A stretch of DNA of 64,000 nt from assembly GCF_001425905.1 (NCBI RefSeq), contig NZ_LMDY01000001.1:316890-380889 (forward strand), written 5' to 3'. Below are positions 60,421 through 64,000 of this stretch, piece by piece. Positions within the stretch are counted from its first letter, which is position 1, and every line of letters begins with the position of its first letter. This stretch comes from Methylibium sp. Root1272. GTDB lineage: Bacteria; Pseudomonadota; Gammaproteobacteria; Burkholderiales; Burkholderiaceae_C. The notes under the pieces are model-generated. The model was not told where the DNA came from, did no database searches, and worked only from the letters and a program-made list of their open reading frames with translations. The position numbers and the translations under genes were made by a program.

Positions 60421-60747
60421 ATGGCCTACACCCAAGAGCCCGTCACGATCAGCATCCGCGCCAAGGCCGGGCAGCGCGACCTGATCGACCAAGCCGCTGA
60501 GCGCCTGGGTCGCAGCCGCTCGGACTTCATGCTCGAAGCCGCCTGCAGGCAGGCCGAGGACGTGCTGCTCGATCAGACCTACTTCGCGCTCGACGCGAAG
60601 AGCTTCGGCGCCTTCCAGGCCATGCTCGACAAGCCGCCGGCTCCCACCGACCGCCTGCGTCGCACCCTCGGCGCCCGCGCACCTTGGGAGTCGAGCACGG
60701 CAAAGCCGCCAGCCACAGGCAAAGCCACCGGCCAACGCGTGAAGTGA
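60421..60747 (+). CDS. DUF1778 antitoxin (TacA-like, ribbon-helix-helix)
   Basis: 108 residues from the ATG at 60421. DUF1778 signature: VTISIRAKAGQRDLIDQAAE, then LGRSRSDFMLEAACRQAEDV, with the N-terminal ribbon-helix-helix DNA-binding part and DQTYFALDAKSFGAFQAMLD leading to the toxin-neutralising region. The last 30 residues (RLRRTLGARAPWESSTAK...) are basic and longer than in many TacA proteins. Its stop overlaps the toxin GTG (GTGA), so the two are translationally coupled. Confidence 0.92.
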   Translation: MAYTQEPVTISIRAKAGQRDLIDQAAERLGRSRSDFMLEAACRQAEDVLLDQTYFALDAKSFGAFQAMLDKPPAPTDRLRRTLGARAPWESSTAKPPATGKATGQRVK

Positions 60748-61253
60748 CGCTGCCGATGCTGTCGGCGCCACAGCCGCTGAGCGACGAGCACCAGCTCGCC
60801 GACTTCGACAGCGGAGAGCCCTCGCTGGACGACTGGCTGAGGCGCCGCGCGGCCAAGAACCAGGCCAACGGTTCGTCCCGCACCTATGTCGTGTGCGAAG
60901 GCGATCGCGTGGTCGGCTACTACTGCCTGGCCGCCGGCGCCGTCGGCCACGCCGAAGCGCCGTCCACGATGAGGCGCAACCGGCCCGACCCGGTTCCAGT
61001 GCTCGTCCTCGGGCGCCTGGCCATCCACAAGAGCCACCACCAGCAGGGCATCGGCACGGCGCTGCTCAACGACGCCATCCGGCGCGCGATCCAGGCCGCC
61101 GACATCGCTGGCGTCACCGCGCTGCTGGTGCATGCCCTGTCGGAGCAAGCCCGGCGCTTCTACCTCTCGCGCGGTTTCATCGAGTCGCCGGTCAAGCCGA
61201 TGACCTTGTGCCTGATGCTGGCGACGGTCGACCAAGCGCTGCGCGAGCCTTGA
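60744..61253 (+). CDS. GNAT acetyltransferase toxin (TacT-like)
   Basis: 169 residues from GTG at 60744; an ATG at 60756 is an alternative, giving MLSAPQPLSDEHQLADF. Toxins of this family acetylate the amino group of charged tRNAs and stop translation. Acetyl-CoA binding motif VLGRLAIHKSHHQQGIGTAL (about residues 88-107); the catalytic tyrosine is Tyr140 in SEQARRFYLSRGF, the same number as in Salmonella TacT. All expected residues are present, so the toxin looks active. It converges on the integrase with a 30-nt gap. Confidence 0.92.
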   Translation: MTLPMLSAPQPLSDEHQLADFDSGEPSLDDWLRRRAAKNQANGSSRTYVVCEGDRVVGYYCLAAGAVGHAEAPSTMRRNRPDPVPVLVLGRLAIHKSHHQQGIGTALLNDAIRRAIQAADIAGVTALLVHALSEQARRFYLSRGFIESPVKPMTLCLMLATVDQALREP

Positions 61254-61283
61254 GCGTGCGACGCGGGCGGTCGGCGGGCTCTG

Positions 61284-62465
61284 TCACTTGACCTTGCCGG
61301 GCTGCGTCTGCTGGCCATCCGGGGAAAGCGCAGCTTCGAGGCGGCCCATCTCCAGCGCATTCTGGCCGCCGTCGATCCACTTGGCGTAGGTGCGCAGGAA
61401 CATCTCGACCGAGTGCCCGAGCTGCTTGGCGCAGAAGGCCGGTGTCATGCCGGCCATCAGCATCATGGTCGCGTAGGTGTGGCGGGTGTTGTACGGCGGC
61501 CGGTAGCGCATGCCCAGGCGCCGCAGCGTGGGTTCCCAGTAGCTGCGACGGAAGGCGCGTTCCTCGAGCCAGGGTTCCCCGTAGCGCGGGTCGAGAAAGA
61601 CGTGTGCGTCACGCATCTGGGTGTGCTTGCGCTGGCGCTTCAGCGCCGCGAGCGCGCGGCTGTTGAGGATGACCTGGCGGGCGGTGTTGGTCTTGGTGTT
61701 GTTCTTCTCGACGCCACGCACGATGGCTCGGTGCACGAGCAGGTGCTTGCCGGCGAGGTCGACATCGCGCCAGTGCAGGCCGAAGCTCTCGGAGGTGCGA
61801 AGGCCGGTGAAGAACTTGAACTCGATGTAGTTCGCGATCGGGGCCGGGTAGTGGGCCGTCATGTCGGCGACGATGGACTCGGCCTCCTCGCGCGAGAACG
61901 GGTCGGGCAGGGGCTTCTGGTGCTTGGCCCGGGTGACGGCGCTGACCGGGTTGGTCGGGATCGCCTTGTCGGCGACGGCGAGCTCCATCGCCTTGCGCAG
62001 CACCGACACGTAGTTGTTGACGGTCTTGCCCGACAGGGTGGGGCGCGAGGCGAGGGCGGTCAGCACGTCGCTGTGCTTGAGCATGCGCACCGGCCGGTCG
62101 CCGAGCCTGGCGCCGCGGCGGTCGCAGACCGCGGCCTTCCAGAAGCGGATCGCGCTCGAGTAGCCGGCGCTGGTCGAGGCTTCCAGGCGCTGCGCGGCGA
62201 GCCAGTCGTCGAGCTGGGTGCCGACGGTCATCGGCTGGCCGACGTCGCCATCGGCCGGGAAGTATTCGGCGAGCGAGAAGCTGCCGAAGCGGATGCGCTC
62301 GCGGATCTCCGCCGCCAGCCGGTGGGCGTACTTCAGGTTTGCCGCGGTCGGCGGCAGCGGCTTGCCTTCGACGCTGAGCGTGCGGCGCAGCACCTCGCCG
62401 TTGAAGGTGAACTGGATGCGGATCGAGTTGCCGCGAACCTCTACGCCCGACCCCTTTCGACCCAT
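61284..62465 (-). CDS. Tyrosine integrase (DUF3596 arm-binding type)
   Basis: 393 residues. Site-specific recombinase of an integrative element. N-terminal arm-binding domain (MGRKGSGVEVRGNSIRIQFT), SAM-like core-binding domain (about residues 78-165) and catalytic domain with Arg223 (FFTGLRTSESFGLHW), Arg328 and His329 (PPYNTRHTYATMML), His351 (QLGHSVEMF) and nucleophile Tyr360. The first box II histidine is replaced by Tyr325, as in related DUF3596 integrases. Its start overlaps the excisionase end by 25 nt. Target is probably the tRNA-His 3' end, 1.3 kb away. Confidence 0.92.
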   Translation of the reverse strand: MGRKGSGVEVRGNSIRIQFTFNGEVLRRTLSVEGKPLPPTAANLKYAHRLAAEIRERIRFGSFSLAEYFPADGDVGQPMTVGTQLDDWLAAQRLEASTSAGYSSAIRFWKAAVCDRRGARLGDRPVRMLKHSDVLTALASRPTLSGKTVNNYVSVLRKAMELAVADKAIPTNPVSAVTRAKHQKPLPDPFSREEAESIVADMTAHYPAPIANYIEFKFFTGLRTSESFGLHWRDVDLAGKHLLVHRAIVRGVEKNNTKTNTARQVILNSRALAALKRQRKHTQMRDAHVFLDPRYGEPWLEERAFRRSYWEPTLRRLGMRYRPPYNTRHTYATMMLMAGMTPAFCAKQLGHSVEMFLRTYAKWIDGGQNALEMGRLEAALSPDGQQTQPGKVK

Positions 62466-62734
62466 AGCTCATACCCCTTCACGCTGATCAGCACATGACC
62501 GTCGGGCGCGCGTCGGAACTCGCGGCCTTCGAGCCAGACTCCAGCCTCGATCTTGCGCCGGATGGCCTTGGCCGAATACCCCGTGATTGCCGCGGCGATC
62601 GGGATGGTGACGTAGTCAGCCCGTGCGGGGGTGACGGCCCAGCGGGACAGGTCGGGCGGGACCTGCGGCTTGCGGCCAACCCGACTGGGCGGCCTCGATG
62701 GCGGAGATTCGAGGGTGGCGGTCTGGCTGGGCAT
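62441..62734 (-). CDS. Excisionase, DUF1233 family
   Basis: 97 residues from the ATG at 62734 (a GTG at 62740 adds two). A variable Pro/Arg-rich start precedes a small winged helix: IPIAAAITGYSAKAIRRKIE, then GVWLEGREFRRAPDGHVLIS and KGYELWVERG, the DUF1233 signature. Directs excision together with the integrase, whose gene starts inside its 3' end. A 127-nt gap to the left of the ATPase stop holds nothing recognisable. Confidence 0.85.
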   Translation of the reverse strand: MPSQTATLESPPSRPPSRVGRKPQVPPDLSRWAVTPARADYVTIPIAAAITGYSAKAIRRKIEAGVWLEGREFRRAPDGHVLISVKGYELWVERGRA

Positions 62735-62867
62735 GTGCACAGCGTAGGCGAGGGCAGCTCACGGTCGTGCGATGACTTCGCCCGGAGAATCATCGAACCG
62801 GACAATTCGTCACCAGCCTATCAGGCTGACCTGCTGGCTTTCGTCGCGGCCCGCTCGATCGACTCCG

Positions 62868-64000
<1,133 letters not shown>

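Larger units (their letters stand above)
60003..62740. mobile_element. Left end of an integrative element in tRNA-His
   Basis: Begins at the tRNA-His 3' end and contains, in order, tandem repeats, a toxin-antitoxin pair, a minus-strand tyrosine integrase and its excisionase. Conserved core genes stop at tRNA-His. The right boundary is unknown: no second copy of the tRNA 3' end was found up to 64000, so the end given is only the last recognised element gene. Could also be a decayed remnant. Confidence 0.6.

Overview
This window is the high-GC chromosome of a betaproteobacterium, most probably Burkholderiales (the gene content fits the Rubrivivax/Leptothrix/Methylibium side, but genus cannot be settled by reading). 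The main reasons are the gene order ndk-rlmN-pilW-rodZ-ispG-hisS-yfgM-bamB-der-hfq-hflX-hflK-hflC-hisZ-purA, a HisZ (paired with short HisG), an EF-P with arginine at residue 32 next to its rhamnosyltransferase EarP, and long low-complexity tails on RluB. Almost all of the window is dense, conserved core genome with many 1-4 nt stop/start overlaps (ATGA, TGATG, GTGA).

Layout. 1-4704: end of zapE, a periplasmic coiled-coil protein, a PP2C phosphatase (minus), a DUF465 protein and a DinG/YoaA-type Fe-S helicase. 4741-9702: bamD (minus), then divergent rluD, scpB and rluB. 9783-26352: a long plus-strand block running ndk, rlmN, pilW, rodZ-like, ispG, hisS, yfgM, bamB, der, hfq, hflX, hflK, hflC, yjeT, hisZ, purA and a phosphoribosyltransferase, closed by a bidirectional terminator and a minus-strand tRNA-Leu(CAG). 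26577-33131: rnr (plus), then a minus-strand cluster of amidase, FAD-dependent amino-acid dehydrogenase and NAD(P)HX repair enzyme. 33355-48430: ribosome/envelope block rpsB, tsf, pyrH, frr, uppS, cdsA, dxr, rseP, bamA, skp, lpxD, fabZ, lpxA, lpxB, rnhB, and an rRNA methyltransferase. 48397-53109 (minus): earP, efp, a DUF3445 haem N-demethylase-like protein and mnmC. 53152-59897: uvrC, a lipoprotein, pgsA, an EamA transporter, hupB, tRNA-Val(UAC) and ppiD.

The accessory part starts at tRNA-His(GUG) (59926-60002). Directly downstream are tandem 11-bp repeats, a gene-poor 0.4 kb stretch, a DUF1778/GNAT toxin-antitoxin pair with a palindromic operator, a minus-strand tyrosine integrase (DUF3596 type) and its overlapping DUF1233 excisionase. 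This is read as the left end of an integrative element that used the tRNA-His 3' end as attachment site; its right end is not visible. A copper-type P1B ATPase, cut by the right edge, may be cargo or native.

Functionally the window joins outer-membrane assembly (BamA, BamB, BamD, Skp, PpiD, RseP), lipid A and phospholipid synthesis (LpxA/B/D, FabZ, CdsA, PgsA), isoprenoid and undecaprenyl supply (Dxr, IspG, UppS), and translation (RpsB, Tsf, Frr, EF-P/EarP, HisS, RlmN, RluB, RluD, Der, HflX, MnmC). No frameshifted core gene, CRISPR array, rRNA operon or insertion sequence was seen. The most interesting places are the tRNA-His element, the mnmC-DUF3445 translational coupling, the repeated linear motif in the RluB tail and a recurrent promoter element shared almost verbatim by ndk and tRNA-His.
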